Assembly: GCA_016934635.1 (NCBI GenBank)
Contig: JAFGSK010000016.1
Location: 1 to 43,991 of the forward strand
DNA length: 43,991 nucleotides
Origin: Caldifarciminota bacterium
GTDB lineage: Bacteria > Hydrothermota > Tepidihabitantia > B3-TA06
Direction of reading: 5' to 3'
Shown: positions 7,280-16,509 of the stretch, in pieces
How positions within the stretch are numbered: position 1 is the first letter of the stretch
Layout of the letters: each line of letters opens with the position of its first letter
Notes under the pieces: model-generated
The model's input: only the letters and a program-made list of their open reading frames with translations
What the model was told of the DNA's origin: nothing
Database searches by the model: none
Position numbers and translations under genes: made by a program

Positions 7280-9877
7280 GTGGTCGTTTTATTTCTTGTA
7301 TCGGGTCTGGTCGCATCCGGACTCGTTCCACCGTCTGAGTGCGAGGAGGTTGCGTATAAAGTAGCGGGTACTTACTGGGAAACTGCAAAGCTGGTTTCTG
7401 TTCTCAGGTTTGATGATTGTGCAGGTGTTCAAAATGCCTACGCTTATGTCTATACTTTATCTGAAAAAGAGTTTGACCCAGCCCGTTACTATGATGAGCA
7501 CGATGAGTTTTGGGGCCTTGACCGTTACGCAACAGTGATCGTCGCTACCAATTACTCCAATCAACCTATACTGGAAATCTCAAATACCCTCCCTGCATTC
7601 ATTGCCAACCGCTCAAGAGCTCTGGAGTGTGCGCGCGCACTCTGGGGAAATGCCGAACTTTCAGGCTACATCTATCTGGCACCTCTGGACGAGTTTTTCA
7701 AGTTTACGACCGAGCAAGGCGTAAGGTATCTGCACGCGTTCGAACTGAAGGAGTACGACCTTAAAAAGCTTACTCCTGTCTTTCTGTCAGAGGAGTCTTC
7801 TGTATTCGTCTCGACGAACGAGCACCAGGGATGGCAAAGTATCCTCAAGGCAGGACTGGAGATAATCCAATCGAACAAGGTTGAAGGCGTACCAGCGGCG
7901 ATATGGAGTTATGGATGTACTCCTACTGCGGCTTCAATGATAATGGATTACTGGGATCGAAACGGCTATCCAAAACTGGTGGATTACTACTTCGACCGCT
8001 GGGATATCACCGAAGGGCGCACCGATTACGATCTGACCAACGTTCACCAGGAGCTGGCTGTCGCCATGCATACCGACTCCCTTGGAACGGGCAGCACAAG
8101 CACCAATAGAATCGCTTCGGGCTTTCGGACCGTTGCAAACTCAATCAACGGATATTCGTTCAGTTCTTCCCTTACCGGTACCACCTCCAACAGCTATAAT
8201 TTCGGAGTCATCGTATCCGAGATCGATGCAGGACGACCCGCACACTGGTCTGTCGGTAACTATCAACACGAGGACAGGGTAATCGATCACTCCACCTGTG
8301 CAATCGGATACCTGAAAACCACTACAGACGATTTTGTAATCGTTCGCAACACATGGGACAGAGGAGAACACCTCTGGCCCATCCAAAGCGGCGCATCCTA
8401 TTGCAACCTTTGCACGATTATACCTGGAGGCGCCCAGGGATTCGATTTAAGGCTCACCAACTTGACCGGGACAAACGAGATTTACAGTGATCTGGCTTAC
8501 CCCTTGAGTTGGTCACCTAAAGGAGAAATCGCAGGAATCAACGTCTTGCGAAGTACCAACGACAAAGGTACCGGCTGGGAGCTTTTTGAAACTGCGGATT
8601 CCTCAAACAACTACATCCTGTTTGAAAGTGCCGCCGAGCTTGAAGGTTCTCGATTCAAAATCGAAGCCCACAGCACCGATGGGTTGGTTGCGGCTGACGG
8701 CACGCCTGGAAAAATAAGTCTGAGAACCTTCCTTGATCAGGATCACTTCGATCTTGTCGGCCACGTCCCCGCATCAATCTTCCCATTCGGCAAGATGGCC
8801 GTAAAGGACAACTACGCCTACGTCGTGCAAGGGCCTAGGCTTTGCAGCATCGAACTTGCTAAAGATTACCTTCTCCCGATTGAGACCTTCGCACCCTTTC
8901 CTGCCTTTGACTTGACAACCAGCGGTGACTGGCTCTACGTCCTGGGTGAGGAAGCCCTTTACCTGTACGATGTCTCATCACCTGCAGCGGTGTCGTTTTC
9001 TGATTCGTTACTAATCCCCATGCCCTACCAGTCGATTGTAGCCGTCGAGCCGTACGTTTATCTGGGCAGTGTGGATGCCGATATGGTGGTTTTAAAGAGG
9101 GTAGGCTCGCAGTTGGTTGAACAAGCTACGATCTCGGGTGCGAAGGTGAACGTTTTCAGGATCATCGACGGCAAGCTCTACGCAGGATCTTCAGCACCCG
9201 AGTTGAGAATATACGATTTGAATGATCCATCCTCGCCACAACTCGATGCAACTATTCCTTTACTTGATCCGGCTGCAGGTGTAGCCAGGCAGGATTCCTT
9301 CCTTTTTGTTGCAGAAGGTGTGAGAGGTTTCGAAATCATCGATTTGTTCACCTGGAACTCAGATCGCATCATTCCGGAAACTATCAACGAACTTGAGACC
9401 TCAAACGGTCGGCTTTTTGCAGCAGGGAAATACGGCAGGCTTCTTGTCTATGATATAGATGGAACACTTGATTTACCGCTGGCCGCGAAATTATCCATTC
9501 CCGAGGCAATCATCGAGGGTATGGCGCTTACCGACCGGATATACCTCAGCGCAGGTCCCCAAGGCTTCTACTCCTTTACTTGCGATCTTACCGGTATAGA
9601 AGAAGAAAAACCGGAACCAAACAGGATTCAACTCAACATTAAATCCCTCCAACGAACCGGCAGTATCCTGGGCAACATCGAGCTTCTTCGACCCGGCAAG
9701 GTGGAGTTATCTTGTTTCAGTGTAACCGGCAGGAAGGTTATGAAGTTTGTAAGGGAATACGAAAGCGGTATATTCGACTTGCCTGGACTTCCAGACAATT
9801 TACCTTCAGGGGTGTACTTCTTAGAGGTAAAACAAAACAACCAAAGCCTGAAGGCCAAGGTTATCGTACTGAGATAG
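7280..9877 (+). CDS. Secreted C39-like cysteine peptidase with propeller repeats and sorting tail
   Basis: The protein is 865 aa from GTG 7280; AAAGGAGG lies 3 nt upstream and the product opens with a signal peptide. Residues about 190-370 form a C39/papain-like domain: Cys213 in YGCTPTAASM, His337 in DHSTCAIGY and Asn357 in IVRNTWD would make the triad. Then come LVIVD-type propeller repeats (WLYVLGEEALYLYDVSSPAAV, LYAGSSAPELRIYDLNDPSSP, LFVAEGVRGFEIIDL). The last 80 residues (CFSVTGRKVMKF...LPSGVYFLEVKQ...KVIVLR) are a FlgD/type-IX-like C-terminal Ig domain used for export or surface anchoring in FCB bacteria. Probably a surface or released protease; the substrate is unknown. It converges on lspA with a gap of 13 bp. 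Confidence 0.75.
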   Translation: MVVLFLVSGLVASGLVPPSECEEVAYKVAGTYWETAKLVSVLRFDDCAGVQNAYAYVYTLSEKEFDPARYYDEHDEFWGLDRYATVIVATNYSNQPILEISNTLPAFIANRSRALECARALWGNAELSGYIYLAPLDEFFKFTTEQGVRYLHAFELKEYDLKKLTPVFLSEESSVFVSTNEHQGWQSILKAGLEIIQSNKVEGVPAAIWSYGCTPTAASMIMDYWDRNGYPKLVDYYFDRWDITEGRTDYDLTNVHQELAVAMHTDSLGTGSTSTNRIASGFRTVANSINGYSFSSSLTGTTSNSYNFGVIVSEIDAGRPAHWSVGNYQHEDRVIDHSTCAIGYLKTTTDDFVIVRNTWDRGEHLWPIQSGASYCNLCTIIPGGAQGFDLRLTNLTGTNEIYSDLAYPLSWSPKGEIAGINVLRSTNDKGTGWELFETADSSNNYILFESAAELEGSRFKIEAHSTDGLVAADGTPGKISLRTFLDQDHFDLVGHVPASIFPFGKMAVKDNYAYVVQGPRLCSIELAKDYLLPIETFAPFPAFDLTTSGDWLYVLGEEALYLYDVSSPAAVSFSDSLLIPMPYQSIVAVEPYVYLGSVDADMVVLKRVGSQLVEQATISGAKVNVFRIIDGKLYAGSSAPELRIYDLNDPSSPQLDATIPLLDPAAGVARQDSFLFVAEGVRGFEIIDLFTWNSDRIIPETINELETSNGRLFAAGKYGRLLVYDIDGTLDLPLAAKLSIPEAIIEGMALTDRIYLSAGPQGFYSFTCDLTGIEEEKPEPNRIQLNIKSLQRTGSILGNIELLRPGKVELSCFSVTGRKVMKFVREYESGIFDLPGLPDNLPSGVYFLEVKQNNQSLKAKVIVLR

Positions 9878-9890
9878 TTGAACCCCTCCT

Positions 9891-10496
9891 CTAACTTTTT
9901 TCTTCGCCGGCCTCTTTCTTCTTGGGCTTGGAAAAGAAGAACTCAAAGATCAACACGGCTATAACCGAAACCACGATGGACGCGTCGGCTATGTTGTAGG
10001 TGGCCCAGCGCCAGTTCTTTAATCCCATGCTAATCCAGTCTACAACGTAGCCTACCCTGATGCGATCGAATAAATTACCGATTCCGCCGCCCAGGATGAA
10101 ACCCAGGAGAACTGCGATTAAGGTCTTCTGCGGGCGCAGCAGAAATACAATGACTAACACCATGGCTACGCTCATCAACACGATATAAAGCCATGGCGGT
10201 CCGTAAACAAGACTGAATAAGCCAGCTTCGTTCCGGGCATAGGTGAGTTTGAGTAAGGGTTCAATTACCCAAACCTGAGCACCGACGTACTTAAGTTTCG
10301 CTACGAGTATAGCTTTTGATACCTGGTCAGCGGTAAAAACACATGCAGCCGGGATTAGGGCCAGTAGCCACTGTCTGGGCTTTGCCCAAGTCATCCCGGA
10401 AATTCGATCGAGGATCGAAGTGAAGAGTCCTTTCTTTCCCGACCCCTTCTTGGACTTATTTTTCTTGGTTGAACCCTTATAACCCGATTTTTTCAC
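9891..10496 (-). CDS. lspA: Lipoprotein signal peptidase (signal peptidase II), second tandem copy
   Basis: The protein is 201 aa from GTG 10496, chosen because GGAG lies 6 nt upstream and the length then equals that of its neighbour. It cleaves prolipoprotein signal peptides in the inner membrane. A lysine-rich cytoplasmic N-terminus (about 30 aa) precedes four hydrophobic segments. Conserved elements are DQVSK, RNEAGLFS, GGGIGNLFDR, VVD (Asp153) and NIADAS (Asp171); the last two Asp are the catalytic pair of the family. It is about 65% identical by eye to the copy encoded 34 bp upstream, so the pair arose by tandem duplication. Both look active. Confidence 0.93.
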   Translation of the reverse strand: MKKSGYKGSTKKNKSKKGSGKKGLFTSILDRISGMTWAKPRQWLLALIPAACVFTADQVSKAILVAKLKYVGAQVWVIEPLLKLTYARNEAGLFSLVYGPPWLYIVLMSVAMVLVIVFLLRPQKTLIAVLLGFILGGGIGNLFDRIRVGYVVDWISMGLKNWRWATYNIADASIVVSVIAVLIFEFFFSKPKKKEAGEEKS

Positions 10497-10530
10497 CGAT
10501 ACTCCTGATCTTACCAGAAAAATATACTTA

Positions 10531-11133
10531 TCATTCAGACACCCCTTCTTCTCCACTCCCTTTCTTCTCAAGCGACTTTGAGAAGAAGAACCAAGTAATC
10601 AAGAGAAGTATTACCGAGACTACGAGCGAAGCGTCGGCTACGTTGTAGGTGCCCCAGCGCCAACTCTTTATCCCCATACTTATCCAATCGATCACATAGC
10701 CTACCCTGATGCGATCTACCAAGTTTCCGATCCCGCCGCCAAGAATGAACCCGAGGAGTACGGCAACAAAGGACTTCTGGGGACGAAGAAGATAGACTAT
10801 GACGAACGCGACGGCTAAAGACGACGTCAATATGTAAATCCAGGATGGACCGTAGGAAAGGCTGAACAAACCAGCCTCATTCTGGGCGTAGGTAAGTTTA
10901 AAAAAGGGTTCAATAACCCAAAGAACATTCCCTGCAAACTGAAGTTTTGCCACCACGAGAGCTTTGGATACCTGATCTAAAACTACAACGACAGACGCCG
11001 GGATAAGGGCCATGAGCCACTGTCTAGGCTTTGCCCACCTCATCCCGGATAAACGATCTTTGATGGATTGAATAATACCTGTGTTCTTGTTTTTGTCCTT
11101 TTGTATCCGCGATATTCCCTTGAGTTCAACCAT
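10531..11133 (-). CDS. lspA: Lipoprotein signal peptidase (signal peptidase II), first tandem copy
   Basis: The protein is 200 aa; ATG 11133 is preceded by AGGAG at good spacing. Catalytic aspartates are Asp149 (VID) and Asp167 (NVADAS), with DQVSK, AQNEAGLFS and GGGIGNLVDR also present and four membrane segments. It has an unusual charged N-terminal extension of about 35 aa before the first membrane span (family members usually start close to it). The stop of a 36-codon ORF touches its ATG (TAGATG), so translation may be coupled. It is followed by its paralogue. Having two signal peptidases II is uncommon, and fits a genome rich in lipoproteins such as the array at 14.9-24.8 kb. Confidence 0.93.
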   Translation of the reverse strand: MVELKGISRIQKDKNKNTGIIQSIKDRLSGMRWAKPRQWLMALIPASVVVVLDQVSKALVVAKLQFAGNVLWVIEPFFKLTYAQNEAGLFSLSYGPSWIYILTSSLAVAFVIVYLLRPQKSFVAVLLGFILGGGIGNLVDRIRVGYVIDWISMGIKSWRWGTYNVADASLVVSVILLLITWFFFSKSLEKKGSGEEGVSE

Positions 11134-11244
11134 CTAAACTCCTGCTAACATTGGGGGGAAGAGTGGGAAAAGCTCGTTATTTTCTTCTTGCTGTCGACTG
11201 CTTTTTCTTACTACTTCACGTTCCGTACACTTACTCAATGCCAC
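11134..11244 (-). CDS. Possible 36-aa ORF coupled to lspA
   Basis: GTG 11244 lies 4 nt after a strong GAGGAGGAG (plus coordinates 11249-11257), and the frame (beginning MALSKCTEREVVRK and ending FPPMLAGV) stops with the TAG immediately before the lspA ATG. The tail carries the Shine-Dalgarno of lspA. The frame stays open further upstream into the end of the M23 gene, so it could also be a degraded larger protein. No family is recognised. The strong ribosome site and exact abutment are the main support. Confidence 0.4.
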   Translation of the reverse strand: MALSKCTEREVVRKSSRQQEENNELFPLFPPMLAGV

Positions 11245-11293
11245 TAGCTCCTCCTCTTCTTTACCGATCTCTATTATAGGTTGAGAACCGACC

Positions 11294-12295
11294 TCAGCCG
11301 CCAAAGTCAACGTCTTCGATGATATAGTTCAAAGGATTAACCGCTGTCCCTCCGACTCTCACCTCGTAATGAAGATGAGTGCCTGTGGTTCGACCAGTGG
11401 CTCCCATCAATCCTATGACCTGCCCGCGTTTGACCTCTGCCCCAGGTGAAACAAGGATGCTTGAAAGGTGTGCGTAGTAAGTCTCGATCCCGTTGCCGTG
11501 ATCTAACTTTACTGCCAGACCGTAACCTGAGTTGAAACCTGTATATGTTATTTCGCCGTCAGCTGAGGCCAGAATAGGGGTACCTGCAGCATTGGAAATA
11601 TCTACACCGTTGTGCATCCTGGGACGTTTGGTGTAAGGATCGATACGATACCCAAAACCACTGCACTGCCATCCGTTGCAGGGACGAATAGAGGGTGTAT
11701 GATCCCGCAGAAATTCGTCTTCTGTGAGTTTTTCCTTGATCTGGGTAAAACTCGTGCCCTGATCTTCAGCCTTGCGCAGCAACTCCTCCACAGTGCCGGA
11801 AACATCTTTTACATCCCGGTACTTGCCGCTTGCCATCAGCCTTAGGGCCTTCAGTTCATCATCCTCTTTGGACGGTCCTCCAATACCTAGTTTTTGTACG
11901 TCCTCGGAATGTACGTTCATGTTTGCTTGAACACGCAGCTGAATATCGTGTCGACTCAGGAGATCGTACATCTCGTAAATTGAATCGAGATCTTCTTCAA
12001 GATCTGAATACTGTCGATCGAGAAGCTTGTTCTCACTACGAAGCTTATCCAATTCCTGTCTATCCACCTCTATCTTCACCCGCGAAGCAAACGCATATCC
12101 GGCCACTCCCAGAAAGGCAACGAAAAAAATCGTAACAAGGATAAGCGACCATCTGGGAACCATCATCCTTCTGACCGAGCCTTTGCGACTTCCATCTATC
12201 AGAAAATTCACCCTCGTTCCCAGCCAGACGATAATACGCCGTTTACCTATCCAGTTAAAACCCCGCTTGAACACGCTAATGACACGCTTGAACAT
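11294..12295 (-). CDS. M23 family murein endopeptidase, membrane-anchored
   Basis: The protein is 333 aa: a basic cytoplasmic N-terminus, one membrane span (about 49-70), a coiled coil (about 72-120), a linker, and a C-terminal LytM/M23 domain. Zinc-binding residues are intact: His228 and Asp232 in HNGVDISN and His309 in HLHYEV, with His307 catalytic; GYGLAVKLDHGNG and YYAHLS motifs are also present. It would cut peptide cross-links in periplasmic peptidoglycan during growth or division. The -10 box ends 6 nt before the ATG and no Shine-Dalgarno is present, so a leaderless mRNA is predicted. It is a paralogue of the gene ending at 12506. Confidence 0.9.
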   Translation of the reverse strand: MFKRVISVFKRGFNWIGKRRIIVWLGTRVNFLIDGSRKGSVRRMMVPRWSLILVTIFFVAFLGVAGYAFASRVKIEVDRQELDKLRSENKLLDRQYSDLEEDLDSIYEMYDLLSRHDIQLRVQANMNVHSEDVQKLGIGGPSKEDDELKALRLMASGKYRDVKDVSGTVEELLRKAEDQGTSFTQIKEKLTEDEFLRDHTPSIRPCNGWQCSGFGYRIDPYTKRPRMHNGVDISNAAGTPILASADGEITYTGFNSGYGLAVKLDHGNGIETYYAHLSSILVSPGAEVKRGQVIGLMGATGRTTGTHLHYEVRVGGTAVNPLNYIIEDVDFGG

Positions 12296-12301
12296 CGATT
12301 G

Positions 12302-12330
12302 AGTATAAGGGAAAAACTAAAGTTTGTCAA
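12302..12330 (-). promoter_or_regulatory. Promoter abutting the M23 gene (leaderless)
   Basis: Minus strand: TTGACA (12325-12330), 17-nt spacer, TATACT (12302-12307), then 6 nt to the ATG at 12295. A start site at the usual distance would fall on the A of the ATG. Confidence 0.75.
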
Positions 12331-12505
12331 GAGCCTATGCCGTTATTTGTAGCCCTTTAGAATCAACGGTTTGCAGGAGTCTAGGTTTTTAGTAGGATTT
12401 TTTAGTCAGTTTAATTAACTATTTATTTAAACCCATGAATAATTCTTGTTCGTCACACTGGTTAATTTCAAAGCTGGAACATTCTTGCACTATGTCTTGA
12501 TTAAA

Positions 12506-13468
12506 TCAAGGCATTGGATACTGATTTAGCGCCTCTTCTCCGTTAAGGAAATAGCCTTCAGGATTGACTGCCTTACCGGCTACCCGAACCTCATAATGCA
12601 GGTGGGTACCTACAGTACGACCGCTGTTGCCCATGGCCGCGATTATCTCGTACCGACTGACCTCCTGACCAACTGCAACATAGATTTGGGAAAGGTGTGC
12701 GTAAACCGTCTGGAGACAGTTGCCGTGCTCAATCTTCACTGTATGTCCGTATCCATTAATCCATCCAGCATAACTCACCACACCATCGGCAGTTGCTATT
12801 ATAGGAGTACCGCTTAAATTGCTGATGTCCACGCCGCAGTGCATCTTCCGGATGCCCAGGATAGGATCGGTCCGGTATCCGAATTTTCCGCAGTAGGTCC
12901 CGGTCGTAGGTACAATCGAAGGGATATGGTCATAAATCTCGGCGTTCCTGAGAAGTACGGCGTCGATCTCAGCAAAGCTTTCATTCTGATGCTTCGCCCT
13001 TCGCATGAGTCCATCGATCCCTTGACGAATCTCGGCAATATCCTGATAATTAGGGGTCTCTAATTTTTTGAGTTCAATCAACTCTTCGGGCTCTGCGGCC
13101 GTGCCACCGACGCCTAACTTGCGGACGTCGGAGGGAAGAACTTCCATATCTTTCAGAACCCGAAGTTCAATGTCGTGCGTTTCTAAAAGTGCCAACGCTC
13201 GCTCCAGGGAATCCGCCCTTTTCTTGAGAACATGATACTTCCCCATAAGCCTCTGGTTTTTACTTTCAAGATGCCTGCGGTTGTTATAACCCAGACCGCC
13301 TTCTGCAATAAAGGAAAACACGCCGGCCAGCAGTATAAGGAAAGCCAAAGCAAGGCTCGCTATTATCCACCGGGGTACACTCAATTTCACAATCCTGGAT
13401 CCGGTACCCGATTCGACAAGGAACGCCACTCGCTCCTTCAGGTATCCTGTGACACGCTGAATTATCAT
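12506..13468 (-). CDS. M23 family murein endopeptidase, membrane-anchored (paralogue)
   Basis: The protein is 320 aa from ATG 13468. The longer open frame upstream overlaps the promoter boxes and is not used. It has the same layout as the neighbouring M23 protein: basic N-terminus, membrane span (about 34-55), coiled coil (about 62-105), then the LytM domain with His210 and Asp214 (HCGVDISN), His289 and His291 (HLHYEV). Both proteins share the linker phrase (S)xDVxKLGxGG, so they come from a duplication. It probably remodels peptidoglycan. The -10 box lies 9 nt upstream of the ATG and there is no Shine-Dalgarno. Confidence 0.9.
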   Translation of the reverse strand: MIIQRVTGYLKERVAFLVESGTGSRIVKLSVPRWIIASLALAFLILLAGVFSFIAEGGLGYNNRRHLESKNQRLMGKYHVLKKRADSLERALALLETHDIELRVLKDMEVLPSDVRKLGVGGTAAEPEELIELKKLETPNYQDIAEIRQGIDGLMRRAKHQNESFAEIDAVLLRNAEIYDHIPSIVPTTGTYCGKFGYRTDPILGIRKMHCGVDISNLSGTPIIATADGVVSYAGWINGYGHTVKIEHGNCLQTVYAHLSQIYVAVGQEVSRYEIIAAMGNSGRTVGTHLHYEVRVAGKAVNPEGYFLNGEEALNQYPMP

Positions 13469-13477
13469 TGGATAAAA

Positions 13478-13506
13478 AGTATACCACATCAGCGAGTATT
13501 TGTCAA
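13478..13506 (-). promoter_or_regulatory. Promoter abutting the second M23 gene (leaderless)
   Basis: Minus strand: TTGACA (13501-13506), 17-nt spacer, TATACT (13478-13483), then 9 nt to ATG 13468. Confidence 0.75.
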
Positions 13507-13647
13507 TAGTTTTGCATCCTAAATCCAAATAACAAATTAACTATCTATTATAAAAAGAGTTAGATGGATTGCAGAAATCGTATTTTACTATTATTTTTGA
13601 TGAAAAGTATACCTTTAGCTGGAAACCTCGGATTAAAATTCAGTTGA

Positions 13648-14637
13648 TTAAATCAGGCATTCTGCTATTTGAACTGCATTTAGGGCGGCACCTTTCCGGA
13701 GATTATCCGTAGTTATCCACATGTGGATAACTTTTTTGTCCTCCGGAGAATGGCGCAGGAGGCAGCAGTAAACCTCGTCCTTGCCGGCAGCTTGACTCGG
13801 CGTGAAGTAATGGCTGCCGGATAGATACTTAATACCGGAATAAGAAGCAAGGGATTTCTCAATTCTCTTGAGTTCAACCGCTTCGGTAAAGATGAAGGTT
13901 ACAGACAACGAGTGACCGACCTCGACCGGAACCCGCACGCAGGTGCCGTAGACAGGAAGTCGAGCATCATCCAGTATCTTTCGACTCTCGGCTCGTAGTT
14001 TGCGCTCTTCCGAGGATTCTCCCGATTTATCGAACGAGCCTATCTGGGGGATGAGGTTTGAAGCCAGGATTCGACCGAACACCTCTTGCGCATCGGCAGG
14101 AACCTCCTGACCCGTTGCAAGGTACTCCCGCTGCAATCGAAGTTCGGCTAATGCGTCCTTGCCCGCGCCTGATGCCGACTGCAGCGCGGTGACCACTATG
14201 CGTTCAGGACCTGCGACCCTGCGTACCGCGTCGAGGGCCATAACGAACGGGATTGTGGTACAGTTGGGGTTGGCGATTATCTTCGAGGAGGTCGTTTTGA
14301 GTACATCGGCATTGACCTCAGGGACGACAAGTGGAACCGCAGGGTCCATGCGAAACACCTTGGACTTATCGATTATCCAGGCGTCACCCGAGTAACCTTC
14401 GAGTATCGGTCTTGTCAGGTCGTCTGAGACCGAGCAGAAGAACACGTCTGCCAGAAGGTCCCAGTTCTCCGGGACTACCATTACCTCATACTCCTCACCC
14501 TTGAAGGCGATCTTCTGTCCTGCGCTTCGTTCGGAGGCAAAGAGCGTTAGCTCGGATACCGGGAAGTTGCGCTCTTCAAGTATCGAAAGCGTAGTCCGAC
14601 CCACCAGGCCGGTTGCACCGATGATTCCAACTCTCAT
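13648..14637 (-). CDS. asd: Aspartate-semialdehyde dehydrogenase
   Basis: The protein is 329 aa. It reduces aspartyl phosphate to aspartate semialdehyde with NADPH, on the route to lysine/diaminopimelate, threonine and methionine. Visible features are the Rossmann motif GATGLVG (7-13), the catalytic Cys126 in NPNCTT, the SASGAGKDAL segment, and the catalytic His242 in VEVGHS. ATG 14637 is used, since the 9 codons upstream cover the -10 box. No Shine-Dalgarno is present; the -10 box TAGAAT ends 5 nt before the ATG, indicating a leaderless message even for this housekeeping gene. Confidence 0.95.
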   Translation of the reverse strand: MRVGIIGATGLVGRTTLSILEERNFPVSELTLFASERSAGQKIAFKGEEYEVMVVPENWDLLADVFFCSVSDDLTRPILEGYSGDAWIIDKSKVFRMDPAVPLVVPEVNADVLKTTSSKIIANPNCTTIPFVMALDAVRRVAGPERIVVTALQSASGAGKDALAELRLQREYLATGQEVPADAQEVFGRILASNLIPQIGSFDKSGESSEERKLRAESRKILDDARLPVYGTCVRVPVEVGHSLSVTFIFTEAVELKRIEKSLASYSGIKYLSGSHYFTPSQAAGKDEVYCCLLRHSPEDKKVIHMWITTDNLRKGAALNAVQIAECLI

Positions 14638-14642
14638 GATAT

Positions 14643-14671
14643 ATTCTATCAAATAAGACGGCATGCGTCAA
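14643..14671 (-). promoter_or_regulatory. Promoter abutting asd (leaderless)
   Basis: Minus strand: TTGACG (14666-14671), 17-nt spacer, TAGAAT (14643-14648), then 5 nt to ATG 14637. Confidence 0.7.
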
Positions 14672-14842
14672 GGCAGGTGAACTGCGTTTCTGGGCGCAAA
14701 TATTCTCCTTGGAGTCTGGAACCCTGTTTTGAGCGACCGTCTTGTGTCGTGCAGTGACGAGTTGAGGGTTGTGTTACGGGTGTTACGAGGTAGAAGCTAG
14801 AAGCGCCATTGGTCGAATTTCGTTCGTTTGCAACCTATCAGC

Positions 14843-14870
14843 TTGACAACATCCGTTTTCTTATTAATAT
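14843..14870 (+). promoter_or_regulatory. Promoter of array lipoprotein A
   Basis: TTGACA (14843-14848), 16-nt spacer, TAATAT (14865-14870). GTG 14878 and ATG 14881 follow after 7 and 10 nt. The sequence through the spacer is nearly the same as in the promoter of lipoprotein A' at 20252. Confidence 0.7.
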
Positions 14871-14880
14871 CACAGGTGTG

Positions 14881-16509
14881 ATGAGATCAATCCTTATGGC
14901 ATCTGTGATTTTGATACCTCTCGCGGGATGCCATAAAAAAGGGGCTGAGGCACTGCCTCTGGTTCTATCGGTTCCATACTCACAAGACGGCCGGCTTTTC
15001 AGAACGGGTCTGACCGACAGCTTTCTTTACTACATAAAGCTCTTTGAACCGGAACCTGAAAACTATCTTCTCGAGTTAAGACGCGTGCCTTTCAGCGAAC
15101 CAGCCGACTCCGAGACCTTTACCTACTTCGTAAAGGAGCCGTTTTTTGACAGCTTTTCATTTATCTTGGAGAAACTCGAACCTCTTACATACGAGTTGGA
15201 AGAAACGAAAATGCCTTTCCCTCAGGGCGGGTGGACGGTTTTTCCGGTGCCGCTCGGCGATACCGCCGGGATGCAGACATTCGGACACGTCAGGATGCAA
15301 GACCGACCTCTCAAGGTCTTTGGACAAGGATTACGTGAGTATCATCAGCTTTTTTACGTCGTGGACGTAAACGCTCCGGAGCCGAGAACAATTGCAAAAT
15401 TCGAGGGGTATGTCCTCGATACGGTATACCCTTATCTTCTTATGCATACCGGATACGGTTACAAGAGAAAGGCAATGGAGTACTCACACGAAAACATCGA
15501 CATGGCGGGAAGCGAATTCGTGGTCGTCGATCTGGGGAGAATGACCGAGGTGCTCGAGATACCTTTTTTACCGGTATTACATTACGGCAGTGGAAATCGT
15601 CCAGTGAGATTGACTGCGGGTGGATACCTGATGATAAAAGGCAGAATGGGCTTTGATCAGGATGAGCGCCTGGTTTATCTCATTGAACAAAAAAGATACA
15701 TGAAGGAGAACGATCTTTTTAATGTCTCAGAGTCGACAACAGGAAGAATGATCCGCTTGCTCGACGTTTTTAAAGTGCCGCGGTTTTCGTTTCTGGAAGA
15801 TCAGTTCCTGAAGTTAAACGTTCCTTTCCGGAACTTCAGTCTGGCTTCTTGCGGATTCTTTATTTACGATCTTAACAACGGAACTGTTGCGCTGAAAGAG
15901 GCAATTGCGCCTTATGATATCCTCGATGACGAGACTGAAACTTTCCTCGACGAAGGAAGGTTATTTTTTCTGTGCCCCCCTGGAGGTTGGGGGTATCCCG
16001 GGTTTTTCCTCAACCGGGATTTTATCTATACCCCCTCCATAACCGACCTCGAAGGCCCTCCGATTGAGTTCGCCGAGTTCAGGAAGATAAAAAAGGGGCT
16101 TCACGATAGACGATGGTATCTTTCGCCTGAAAAAAAATGGCTTGTTCTTACCCTCAGCGACAGAAACGCAAATAGAGAAGAGGTCCTTTTTATCCCGATA
16201 GAAGACTTGATACACCGATCAGTACTCGAGAAAAAAGGGACTTTCTTACGGATTCTTTCCCGCGAGTGGCCTTTAGAACTCAACTTCGTACCCGGAGAGA
16301 AATGGGTGCTTGCTTCGAGGAATGACCCGGAGGGGGAACCTGTGCTGTACGACTGTTCAGGAGAAAAGCCCCCGGTTCCCTTGCTTGCCGTGAACGAACG
16401 AGAAGCCTCACATGTCATCTTCTCTCCGGACGGTTGCTACGTCGGGTACCTGTGCGAGATAGAAGGAAAGCAAGGCTCCTTTCTCCAGGTTCGACGACTG
16501 CCGGACTGA
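14881..16509 (+). CDS. Array lipoprotein A (novel propeller-like family)
   Basis: The protein is 542 aa. ATG 14881 (or the adjoining GTG 14878) starts a lipoprotein signal (MRSILMASVILIPLAGC, lipobox L-A-G-C). The mature protein has blocks shared by all four array members: LPLVLSVP after the Cys, LTDSxxY, GDTxGMxxxG near residue 125, FYVVDxxxxxPRTxAxxxG, a YLLxxTGY block, SDLEGPPxExA, WxLSPExxWLVL, FxPGExWVL, and the C-terminal FSPDGxYVGY...FLQVRRLPD. The SPDG and SPEK phrases recall WD40/PD40 propeller blades. It is not a family I can name. It probably sits in the outer membrane. It is followed by element R1 and an HExxE protein. No Shine-Dalgarno; leaderless translation is likely. Confidence 0.7.
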   Translation: MRSILMASVILIPLAGCHKKGAEALPLVLSVPYSQDGRLFRTGLTDSFLYYIKLFEPEPENYLLELRRVPFSEPADSETFTYFVKEPFFDSFSFILEKLEPLTYELEETKMPFPQGGWTVFPVPLGDTAGMQTFGHVRMQDRPLKVFGQGLREYHQLFYVVDVNAPEPRTIAKFEGYVLDTVYPYLLMHTGYGYKRKAMEYSHENIDMAGSEFVVVDLGRMTEVLEIPFLPVLHYGSGNRPVRLTAGGYLMIKGRMGFDQDERLVYLIEQKRYMKENDLFNVSESTTGRMIRLLDVFKVPRFSFLEDQFLKLNVPFRNFSLASCGFFIYDLNNGTVALKEAIAPYDILDDETETFLDEGRLFFLCPPGGWGYPGFFLNRDFIYTPSITDLEGPPIEFAEFRKIKKGLHDRRWYLSPEKKWLVLTLSDRNANREEVLFIPIEDLIHRSVLEKKGTFLRILSREWPLELNFVPGEKWVLASRNDPEGEPVLYDCSGEKPPVPLLAVNEREASHVIFSPDGCYVGYLCEIEGKQGSFLQVRRLPD

